Source: Pseudomonadota bacterium
Lineage (GTDB): Bacteria > Pseudomonadota > Alphaproteobacteria > Acetobacterales > Acetobacteraceae
NCBI GenBank assembly: GCA_021785335.1
Contig: JAJYFW010000005.1
Coordinates: 1-13,995, forward strand
Direction: 5' to 3'
Length of the DNA stretch: 13,995 nucleotides
The notes under the pieces were generated by a model that worked only from the letters and a program-made list of their open reading frames with translations, did not search any database and was not told the origin of the DNA. The position numbers and the translations under genes were made by a program. Positions 6,304 to 13,174 of the stretch are shown here, one piece after another. Position 1 is the first letter of the stretch, and every line of letters begins with the position of its first letter.

Positions 6304-7152
6304 ATGAGCGGCTATCTTGTCTCGCTGTTCCAGGGTTCGGTGATCAACGGCGGCAACAGCACAGCCGCCTCGCTGCTGTCCACGATCGAGGGGACCGGCG
6401 GTGGCGGTGGCGGCATCGGCGCCAACCCGATCAACACGCTGCACATCGCGCAGCAGAACAGGACCCAGGACATCGCCGCCACCGCCAGGCAGCCCGCGGT
6501 CGCGCGCGACATCGCCACGTTCCAGCAGGCCGTCGCCACCGCGACCACGCCGCAGCAGCTGCTCGCCAACCCGACCGCGCTCAAGGTCCTGCTGACAGCG
6601 AACGGGCTCGGAGCCGAGGCGTCCTACACGGCGCTGGCCCAGAAGGTCCTGATGTCAAACCCGTCGGACCCGGGTTCACTGGTCAACCAGGTCTCGGGTT
6701 CCAACGCCGCCTGGCTTGCCGCCGTGAAGACCTACCAGTTTGCGACCAAGGGCCTCGCGGTGCTGCAGAACCCGTCGGTGCAGCAGGCCATCGCCAACGG
6801 CTATGCCGAGGTGATGTGGCGCCAGTCGCTCGATGCCGCGACGCCGGGGCTTTCGGACGCGCTGACCTTCCAGTCCCAGGCCGGAACGATCACCTCGGCG
6901 CTGGACGTGCTCTCGAGCCCGATCCTGTTCAACGTCGTCACCACCGCACTCGGTATTCCGCAGCAGATCGTCTTCCAGGACCAGGGGGCGCAGGAACAGG
7001 CGATCAACTCGCGCCTCGATTATTCGCGCCTCGCGGACCCGAACTACGTCAGCGCGCTCACCGACCAGTTCCTGCTCAACAGCCAGCAGCAGAGCGCGGG
7101 CAGCACGGACCTCACCAGCCTCGCGGTGCAGGCACAGGGTCTCATTGCATGA
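6304..7152 (+). CDS. DUF1217 flagellar-cluster protein
   Basis: A 282-aa protein of the DUF1217 family, which occurs in alphaproteobacterial flagellar loci and has no firmly established function that I know of. The family's C-terminal pattern is visible at about residues 215-263: TALGIPQQIVFQDQGAQEQ, then SRLDYSRLADPNYVSALTDQ and FLL. A second, less exact family-like segment runs from about residue 57 to 145, with predicted helices such as ATTPQQLLANPTALKVLLTA and YTALAQKVLMSNPSDPGSL. A run of Gly (GTGGGGGGIG, about residues 30-40) looks like a linker. There is no signal peptide or membrane segment, so if it leaves the cell it would use the flagellar type III route. It starts 15 bases after flaF with only a G-rich, weak ribosome site. 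Placement between flaF and the modification genes suggests a filament or hook assembly role, which is inference. Confidence 0.78.
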   Translation: MSGYLVSLFQGSVINGGNSTAASLLSTIEGTGGGGGGIGANPINTLHIAQQNRTQDIAATARQPAVARDIATFQQAVATATTPQQLLANPTALKVLLTANGLGAEASYTALAQKVLMSNPSDPGSLVNQVSGSNAAWLAAVKTYQFATKGLAVLQNPSVQQAIANGYAEVMWRQSLDAATPGLSDALTFQSQAGTITSALDVLSSPILFNVVTTALGIPQQIVFQDQGAQEQAINSRLDYSRLADPNYVSALTDQFLLNSQQQSAGSTDLTSLAVQAQGLIA

Positions 7153-7170
7153 CGGGCCGCGCCTGATCCG

Positions 7171-7187
7171 CGGTTCCACCGGGACCG
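7171..7187 (+). other. GC-rich hairpin between the DUF1217 gene and the TPR-methyltransferase gene
   Basis: CGGTTCC and GGGACCG pair over seven positions (one G-T wobble) around a three-base ACC loop. It lies 18 bases past the DUF1217 stop and 35 bases before the next ATG. No T-tract follows, so it is not a standard terminator. It may be a processing or pause site separating the flagellar genes from the modification cassette, or it may be a chance product of high GC. Confidence 0.3.
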
Positions 7188-7211
7188 TCCGCCGTCACCG
7201 CCCCGGCTCAA

Positions 7212-7217
7212 AAGGAG
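7212..7217 (+). promoter_or_regulatory. Shine-Dalgarno fixing the TPR-methyltransferase start
   Basis: AAGGAG lies five bases before the ATG at 7223. The reading frame is open back to 7145, but the earlier ATG overlaps the DUF1217 stop and lacks such a site. The start at 7223 is therefore preferred. Confidence 0.65.
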
Positions 7218-7222
7218 CTTCC

Positions 7223-8629
7223 ATGGACAGATATGCCCCCGACCACTCGATCCTCGCAGCCCGCGCCCGCACCCTGCTCGTGGCCGGAAGGCCCGCGGCC
7301 GCCGGCCCGCTGATCGCGTCGCTGCGTGACAAGCTTGCGGGCAGCACGGAACTCGCGGAACTGGAGGCGCGGCTACACCTCGCCCAGGGCGACCCAGACG
7401 CCGCCCGCGCGGCGCTCGACCCCGCCATCGCGGCGGAGCCACGCACGGCGCTGCTGCTCGTCCGCGCCGAGGCCCGCCTCCGCTGCGACGACGCCGCGGG
7501 CGCCGCCGCCGACGCGGCCGAGGCCGTCATCGCGGCGCCGGATGACGCGGATGCCAAGACCGTGCTCGGCATTGCGCTGATCGATCTCGGCCGCAACGCG
7601 GATGCCATCCCGTGCCTCGACGAGGCGGTGGCGGCGCGCCCAGCCAACCCCTGGTACCGCGAGGCGCTCGCCACGGCGTTCGAGCGCGACGGCCAAGCGG
7701 CAATCGCCGCGCGGGTGCTCGCCGACGGCATCGCGAGAGCGCCCGCGCATCCCGGCCTGCGCACTGCCGCGATCCTGCTCGCCATGCGAGGTGGCGATGC
7801 CGCGGGCGCGCTCCGCCTCGCCGAGGCAGCGCGGCGAGACGGCGCGGTGGACGCACGCGTGATGGGCCTGCTCGGCCACGCGCTCTCGCGGCTCGGCAGG
7901 CACGACGAAGCCGCGCGGAGCTATGCCGACGCACACAAGCTGGCGCCGGAGGATGCCTATGTCCGCCACCTCGCGGCCTCGGCGGGGATGTGCCCGGCGG
8001 AGGAGACGGCACCCGCGGCCTATGTCACCGCGGTGTTCGACGGTTGGGCGGAGCGTTTCGACTACGATATCATCGGGCTGGAGTACCGCATCCCCGGCGT
8101 CATGCGGCAGATGCTCGACGAGGGCACCGCAACCGAGCCCTGGCTCGACCTCGGCTGCGGCACCGGGCTCGTGGCGCTCGCGCTCGGCGATGTCGCGACC
8201 GGGCCGGCGACGGGCGTCGATCTCTCCGCCGCGATGCTGCGCGAGGCTGCGGCGAAGAACCTCTACGCGGAACTGATCCACGGGGAGGCCGGGACATTTC
8301 TTGCGGGCGACCAGCGGCGCTGGCCCCTGATCACCGCCGCCGACCTGCTCTGCTACATCGGCGACCCACTCCCGCTGCTCGAGAGCGTGCGCGCGCGGCT
8401 CGCGCCCGGCGGGCAGTTTCTTGCGTCCGTCGAACTCGGCGACGAGGACGGGCGCTGGGTCCTGGGTCCGCGCGGTCGTTTCCTGCATGGCCGCGCGATG
8501 CTGGAAGCGTCACTGGCCGCGGCCGGCCTGCGACTCGTCGAGGCGCGCGAGGAGGTGCTTCGGCTCGAGGCGGGCCAGCCGGTGCGCGGCCTGGTCTTCC
8601 GCGCCACCGCGAGAAGTGCCGATGCGTGA
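7223..8629 (+). CDS. TPR-repeat SAM-dependent methyltransferase
   Basis: A 468-aa fusion. Residues about 1-255 are Ala-rich helical TPR-type repeats, for example ADAKTVLGIALIDLGRNADA near 110-128 and VMGLLGHALSRLGRHDEAAR near 213-232, expected to bind a protein partner. Residues about 265-465 form a class I methyltransferase. YVTAVFDGWAERFDYDI at 267-283 is the usual lead-in of the COG4976-type TPR methyltransferases. LDLGCGTG at 308-315 is motif I, the SAM-binding glycine loop. GVDLS at 331-335 is motif II, and DLLCYIGD near 374-381 is the motif IV region. No catalytic residue identifies the acceptor, so the substrate is unknown. The stop overlaps the next start by 8 bases. The position downstream of flagellin, flbT, flaF and DUF1217 suggests a flagellar substrate, by inference. 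A plain metabolic methyltransferase role cannot be excluded. Confidence 0.88.
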   Translation: MDRYAPDHSILAARARTLLVAGRPAAAGPLIASLRDKLAGSTELAELEARLHLAQGDPDAARAALDPAIAAEPRTALLLVRAEARLRCDDAAGAAADAAEAVIAAPDDADAKTVLGIALIDLGRNADAIPCLDEAVAARPANPWYREALATAFERDGQAAIAARVLADGIARAPAHPGLRTAAILLAMRGGDAAGALRLAEAARRDGAVDARVMGLLGHALSRLGRHDEAARSYADAHKLAPEDAYVRHLAASAGMCPAEETAPAAYVTAVFDGWAERFDYDIIGLEYRIPGVMRQMLDEGTATEPWLDLGCGTGLVALALGDVATGPATGVDLSAAMLREAAAKNLYAELIHGEAGTFLAGDQRRWPLITAADLLCYIGDPLPLLESVRARLAPGGQFLASVELGDEDGRWVLGPRGRFLHGRAMLEASLAAAGLRLVEAREEVLRLEAGQPVRGLVFRATARSADA

Positions 8630-11030
8630 GGCCCCGACGGCGGCAGGCGCCGCGGGCTCCAGCCACGATACATCGGACCTGGCGCGGATGCTGCTCGACC
8701 TGGGCGATCCCGCGACCGCGCTGGCCTTGCTCGATGCGGGTAGCACGGATGAAGCGGCGAGCGCTGCCCATCTTGCGGTGCTCGGAATGACGCACCTGGC
8801 TGCCTCGCGGCCGGTAGCCGCATTGCCTGTGCTGCGCAGGGCCGTGGCGCTTGGCGACAGTTCCGCCGCCACGCTGCTGAACCTCGCACTCGCCGAAGGC
8901 GCGACGGGCGATATGGCGCGCGCCCTGGCGCTCGTTGCACAGGCGGAGGAAGCGGCGCCCGACTGGTCCGAGCCGACTCTCCGCCGTGCCGAACTCCTGC
9001 GCCGCGCCGGCAACAAGGACGCTGCCGCCCGCGCCTACGAAGCAACCCTCGCGCGGGACCCGACGCGGCCGGAGGCGCTGGTCGGCCTCGCCTCCCTGCA
9101 CATCGCGCGGGGCGACGGCGCGCGGGCGCAGATGCTGCTGCTGCGCGCCTGCGCCGCGTCGCCCGAGCGGGCCGAGGCATGGGACGCGCTCGGCCTCGCC
9201 CTGATGCTGACCGGCGACGCCGCGGCGGCGGAGGCCGCGTTCGGCGAGGCGGCGCGGCTCGAACCGGCTTGCATCCCCTGGAGCCTGCATCGGGCGGAGG
9301 CGGCGTTCGCCGCCGGACGGGCGGAGGCGGAACTGGCGCGCCTTGAACAGGAAGGCGGGAGCAGGCCGGCCACGCTTGCCGCCCGCGGCCTTCTGCTCGA
9401 CCGCGTCGGCCGGCGGGCGGAGGCGGTGGACCTGCTGGAGGCCGCCGCGATCCTGGCGCCGGAATCCGCCCTCGTCGCTCGCGTGCGCGCCGACGCGCTG
9501 ACCCGCACACTCGATGCCGGAGGCGCGGTCGCCGCCATCGAACGGGCGCTGGAGCTCGAGCCTGGTTCGATCGATTTACGCAACAATCTCGGCGCCGCCC
9601 TGGTGCGCGCGCACCGCCACGGGCGCGCCCGCGTGGTGCTGGAGGCGCTGGTGGCGGAGATCGGCCCCAGGCCTGGTCCGCTCTGCAACCTCGCCAACGC
9701 CCGGGTCTCGTCCGGCGACCAGGAGGGCGGGCTCGCCGCCGCGCGAGATGCCGTGGCAGCGGCGCCGGACGATTCGATCGCCTGGCGAGCGCTCGCAAAC
9801 TCCCTCGTCTACCATCCCGCGGCAACGGGCATGGCGCTCCGCGAGGCCGCGGAACGAAGTGCGACGTTGCTGTGCGGACCAGCCCCGCCGAAGCTCGCCA
9901 ACACACGCCAGCCGGAGCGCCGCCTGCGGCTCGGCCTGCTTTCCGCGACGCTGAAGACGCATCCCGTCGGCTGGCTGACGCTCGCGGGCTTCGAGGCGCT
10001 GGATCCCGCGCATTTCGATATCGTTGTCTTCAGCCAACCTCTGGGTCCGCATCCGGACACGATGGCGCGGCGCTTCCGCGCGCTTGCGAGCGACTGGATG
10101 GTGGCCGACACGGACAGCGCGGCCGCCCGCGCCGAGCGCATCCGCGACCACGACATCGACATCCTCATCGACCTCGGCGGCAACGGTGACCAGGGCTGGG
10201 CCGCCACCTGCGCCTGGCGCGCGGCGCCGGTACAGATCAAGTGGGTCGGCGCGCAGAGCCACACAAGCGGCATCGCGGCGATGGACTGGTTCATCACGGA
10301 TCGCTGGGAAAGCCCGCCAGATGCCGAGGCGCAGCACACTGAGAAGCTGCTGCGCATGCCGGACGGGTACTGCTGCTACTCGCCACCGCCCTACGCGCCG
10401 GACGTGTCGCCGCTGCCGGCGATTGCCAACGGCTTCGTGACGTTCGGGTGTTTCAACAATCTCGCCAAGATCACACCGGACGTAATCGCCACATGGGCGC
10501 GGATCCTGTCGCGCGTCACCGGCAGCCGATTGCTCCTCAAGGCGCACCAGTTCGCCGACCCCGACATCGCGGCTGCCGTCCACGCGCGGTTCGCCGCGCT
10601 GGGCGTCGACCCCGCGCGGGTTGAGTTGCGCGGCGCCAGCCCGCATCGCGCGCTGCTCGAGCAGTACGCGGACGTGGACATCGCGCTCGACCCGTTTCCC
10701 TATACGGGCGGGCTCACCACATGCGAGGCGCTGTGGATGGGCGTGCCGGTCGTCACGCGGCCGGGCGATTATTTCGCGACGCGCCATTCCACGAGCCATC
10801 TCTGCAATGTCGGGCTCGGAGACTGGGTGGCGGCCGATATCGACGCCTATGTGGAACTCGCGGCCTCGCGCGCGGCGGACATCGCGGCGCTCGCGGCGCT
10901 GCGGGGCGCGCTGCGACCGCGCATGGCAGCGAGCCCGCTCTGCGACGCGCCGCGCTTCGGCCGCAACCTGGCGGCGGCGCTGCGCCGCGTGTGGCGACAG
11001 TGGTGCGAGGAGAACAGCGATGCTCGATGA
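8622..11030 (+). CDS. TPR-containing GT41 (SPINDLY/OGT-like) glycosyltransferase
   Basis: An 802-aa protein with the architecture of O-GlcNAc-transferase-like enzymes. Residues about 15-415 are TPR-type repeats (for example EALVGLASLHIARGDGARAQ), and about 433-800 are a GT41 GT-B catalytic region. Catalytic landmarks: LKTHPVG near 444-450 holds the family's conserved His (H447). FNNLAKITP at 611-619 corresponds to the FNQLYKIDP stretch of human OGT, so K616 would match its essential nucleotide-binding Lys. DIALDPFPYTGGLTTCEALW plus MGVPVVT (686-712) is the nucleotide-sugar-binding block. Such enzymes transfer a sugar to Ser/Thr (or, for plant SPINDLY, fucose) on cytoplasmic proteins chosen by the TPRs. 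The ATG overlaps the upstream stop by 8 bases. Caulobacter FlmG, a TPR glycosyltransferase, modifies flagellin, so flagellin is the likely acceptor here. Donor sugar and acceptor are not shown by the sequence. Confidence 0.9.
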   Translation: MREAPTAAGAAGSSHDTSDLARMLLDLGDPATALALLDAGSTDEAASAAHLAVLGMTHLAASRPVAALPVLRRAVALGDSSAATLLNLALAEGATGDMARALALVAQAEEAAPDWSEPTLRRAELLRRAGNKDAAARAYEATLARDPTRPEALVGLASLHIARGDGARAQMLLLRACAASPERAEAWDALGLALMLTGDAAAAEAAFGEAARLEPACIPWSLHRAEAAFAAGRAEAELARLEQEGGSRPATLAARGLLLDRVGRRAEAVDLLEAAAILAPESALVARVRADALTRTLDAGGAVAAIERALELEPGSIDLRNNLGAALVRAHRHGRARVVLEALVAEIGPRPGPLCNLANARVSSGDQEGGLAAARDAVAAAPDDSIAWRALANSLVYHPAATGMALREAAERSATLLCGPAPPKLANTRQPERRLRLGLLSATLKTHPVGWLTLAGFEALDPAHFDIVVFSQPLGPHPDTMARRFRALASDWMVADTDSAAARAERIRDHDIDILIDLGGNGDQGWAATCAWRAAPVQIKWVGAQSHTSGIAAMDWFITDRWESPPDAEAQHTEKLLRMPDGYCCYSPPPYAPDVSPLPAIANGFVTFGCFNNLAKITPDVIATWARILSRVTGSRLLLKAHQFADPDIAAAVHARFAALGVDPARVELRGASPHRALLEQYADVDIALDPFPYTGGLTTCEALWMGVPVVTRPGDYFATRHSTSHLCNVGLGDWVAADIDAYVELAASRAADIAALAALRGALRPRMAASPLCDAPRFGRNLAAALRRVWRQWCEENSDAR

Positions 11031-11661
11031 CATCACCAGCTCCGCGACCTACTGGCAGTCGCGCTACCGTGCCGGCGGCACCTCCGGCGCCGGCTCCGCT
11101 GGGCGGCTGCTGGCGTGGAAGGCGGCCTGCATCAATGGCTTCATCGCCGCGAACGGCGTCGGCGACGTGCTCGATTTCGGCTGCGGCGACGGCGCGCTCG
11201 CGGCACGGATCCGGGTCGCGAGCTATCGCGGCACCGACGTCGCGGCGGACGCGCTGGCGCGCACCGCGGCAGCGCGGGACGGCATGGCGACCACGCGCCT
11301 GATCCCGTGGGACGCGATGGATTGCGAGAAGCAGGCAGACCTTGCCCTTTCCTTCGACGTCATCTTCCACCTCGTCGAGGACCGCGGCTACCTCCTTTAC
11401 ATGCGCCGGCTGCTGGCAGCGGCGCGGCGCTTCATCCTGGTTTATTCCAGCAACCTGGACCGGGCCTGGCCGGCGCCGCATGTCCGCCACCGCCGCTTCA
11501 CCGAGGCGATCCCCGCAATCGACCCCACCTGGCGCGTCGCTGCCCATGTTCCAAATCCGTACCCGTACGACCACAACCGGCCGGACACGACCAGCTTCGC
11601 CGATCTCTATGCGCTGGCGCGGCCGGGCGAGGACGCGGCGCTGGTCATTCCCGCTGGCTGA
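11020..11661 (+). CDS. Class I SAM-dependent methyltransferase
   Basis: A 213-aa stand-alone methyltransferase. VLDFGCGDG at residues 50-58 is motif I, and GTDVA at 71-75 is motif II with its acidic ribose-binding Asp. ALSFDVIFHLVED at 109-121 is the motif IV strand with the common DVIFHL form. FILVYSSN near 138-145 follows as the next strand. There is no TPR, membrane segment or signal peptide. Its first 11 bases overlap the glycosyltransferase gene. GAGGAG lies seven bases upstream, so it can be translated independently or by coupling. The H-rich stretch PHVRHRRF near 153-160 and the YPYDH segment near 181-185 may form part of the acceptor pocket, but that is a guess. The acceptor is unknown; methylation of a flagellin glycan or side chain fits the context. 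Confidence 0.85.
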   Translation: MLDDITSSATYWQSRYRAGGTSGAGSAGRLLAWKAACINGFIAANGVGDVLDFGCGDGALAARIRVASYRGTDVAADALARTAAARDGMATTRLIPWDAMDCEKQADLALSFDVIFHLVEDRGYLLYMRRLLAAARRFILVYSSNLDRAWPAPHVRHRRFTEAIPAIDPTWRVAAHVPNPYPYDHNRPDTTSFADLYALARPGEDAALVIPAG

Positions 11662-11665
11662 ACGC

Positions 11666-13099
11666 TCAGGCGCGGGTGAAGCGGAGCATTCGCGAGCGGT
11701 TGGAAACGAGGCGCGCGCCACCGGCCTCGAACGCGACAGCGAAGCCCTGGGTCCAGGCGCCCTCGCCGTGGCGCGCCAGCGCCAGGTCCGGGCGCAACGG
11801 CTGCAGGTCAATGACACTTCGCAACGGCCCGGTGCCGCGCGTGAGCGTGGCCCTGCCGTCCCGCACCGCCACGTCGAACGCGGCGTCGAGCCCCGTGTGG
11901 ACGTAGCGTCCCTCCCAGCCCGGTGGCACCGGCAGCGGCGCGGCGCGACGAAAGCGGCGCCGCACCTGCCCCACCTCGCCCGCCAGCACCTCACCATCCA
12001 CCGTCAGCGCGACCGGCAGATGCGCGGAGCCCGCGAGCGCGCCGAGCAGAAAGGCCTGCCCCTGCCTTACCTCCAGCCAAAGGGGCTCACCCTCGGCCAC
12101 GTAGAGTCCCTCCGGGATCCCGTCCGGCAGCCTGCCCTCCTCCGGAGTCGCGACACGACGCAGCGCCGCCGCCACCGCGAGTGCCGCCGCATGCGGGTCC
12201 GTGTCCTCGCGGTTGGACAGCACCACGACGCCCGCCGCGTCCTCCGGCATCAGCAGCAGATAGCTCTTGTAGCCGGGCAGCGAGCCGCCATGCCCGACCG
12301 TGCCGAGCGGCCCGTGGGCGAGGCCGAGCCCGTAGGCCGTCGCGCGCCCGTCCGCCAGATGCCGCGTTGCCGCAAGTGCCGCGAGCGGTACCTCGCCGCG
12401 CAGCAGCGCCTGCCCCCAGCGCGCGAGATCCACGGCGCTGCCGGCAAGCCCGCCGGACGCGGAAATGTGCGGCCCGTAGCGCCCATATTCCCAACGCCCG
12501 TTCACCTGGATCATGCCGCGCGCCAGGCCGGGGACGATCGCTGCCTCGTCCTCCGGCAGCACGATGCCGAGGCCGAAGGGGCGGAGAAATCGTTGCGTCA
12601 GCGTTTCCTCGTAGGCGCCCGCGAGCTTCGCCTGCGTCAGCCGGTAGCCGGTGTTGCAGTAGGAGATCTCGCTCCCCGGCGCGAAGTTCAGCCCATCCAG
12701 CCGCCGCGAGAAATCCACCAGCGCCGCGCGCGACAGGCCGGCCGAGGGCGGCACGCCGAGCAGCCAGTAGGTTTCCATCACGTCGGGCAGCCCGCCGGTC
12801 ATGTCGAGCGCGCGGCCGACCGGCACCGTGTCGCCCACGCCGAAGCCGAGCGGCGCCGCGAGATCGACGCCGAGCGCCAGGACGGAGGCCACCAGGAATT
12901 GCTTGCTTACCGAGGCGTACCTGGATCTCGTCTCGATATCGAACGGAATCCGCCAGCCGGGGTCGGCGAGCCCGCCACATGCCGCCCCTCGTATCTCGCG
13001 CGCATCAAAGAGGAGGACCGCGCCGCCCGGCGCGCCATCCTCCTCCTGCCACTTTCCCGCCAACCGCTGCGCCGCCGCCAGTCCCGCCTGCCAGTCCAT
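11666..13099 (-). CDS. Serine hydrolase of the beta-lactamase/D-aminopeptidase family
   Basis: A 477-aa penicillin-binding-fold hydrolase. The active-site triad motifs are all present: SVSK at residues 63-66 (SxxK nucleophile and base), YCN at 147-149 (YxN) and HGG at 270-272 (HxG). A catalytic domain of about 330 residues is followed by about 145 residues of beta-rich sequence (GLYVAEGEPLWLEVRQGQAF onward). This three-part layout, with SxxK very near residue 62, recalls the D-aminopeptidase DAP of Ochrobactrum anthropi, which removes N-terminal D-residues. An esterase or other class C-like enzyme is possible. There is no clear signal peptide, so the protein is probably cytoplasmic. The start at 13099 has GGGAGG five bases upstream; the frame is open for 22 more codons, but they have no such support. 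The gene is convergent with the methyltransferase gene, separated by four bases. Confidence 0.85.
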   Translation of the reverse strand: MDWQAGLAAAQRLAGKWQEEDGAPGGAVLLFDAREIRGAACGGLADPGWRIPFDIETRSRYASVSKQFLVASVLALGVDLAAPLGFGVGDTVPVGRALDMTGGLPDVMETYWLLGVPPSAGLSRAALVDFSRRLDGLNFAPGSEISYCNTGYRLTQAKLAGAYEETLTQRFLRPFGLGIVLPEDEAAIVPGLARGMIQVNGRWEYGRYGPHISASGGLAGSAVDLARWGQALLRGEVPLAALAATRHLADGRATAYGLGLAHGPLGTVGHGGSLPGYKSYLLLMPEDAAGVVVLSNREDTDPHAAALAVAAALRRVATPEEGRLPDGIPEGLYVAEGEPLWLEVRQGQAFLLGALAGSAHLPVALTVDGEVLAGEVGQVRRRFRRAAPLPVPPGWEGRYVHTGLDAAFDVAVRDGRATLTRGTGPLRSVIDLQPLRPDLALARHGEGAWTQGFAVAFEAGGARLVSNRSRMLRFTRA

Positions 13100-13104
13100 C
13101 CCGC

Positions 13105-13110
13105 CCTCCC
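13105..13110 (-). promoter_or_regulatory. Shine-Dalgarno fixing the serine hydrolase start
   Basis: On the minus strand, GGGAGG sits five bases before the ATG at 13099. It selects this start over the ATG at 13165, which lies beyond the preceding gene's stop and would add a proline/arginine-rich leader with no family similarity that I can see. Confidence 0.6.
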
Positions 13111-13174
13111 GTGGTCGGGAGGCAGTGTGGCGCGGCGGATTGGGAAATCCAGCCCCCGCTACCACCCCATCGCT

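Noticed and set aside
7373..8488. 371-codon minus-strand frame opposite the TPR-methyltransferase gene
   Set aside because: It is antisense to a gene with a clear SAM-binding motif. Its composition is typical of reverse-frame shadows.
9576..11036. 486-codon minus-strand frame opposite the glycosyltransferase gene
   Set aside because: It is antisense to conserved GT41 motifs and shows no domain of its own.
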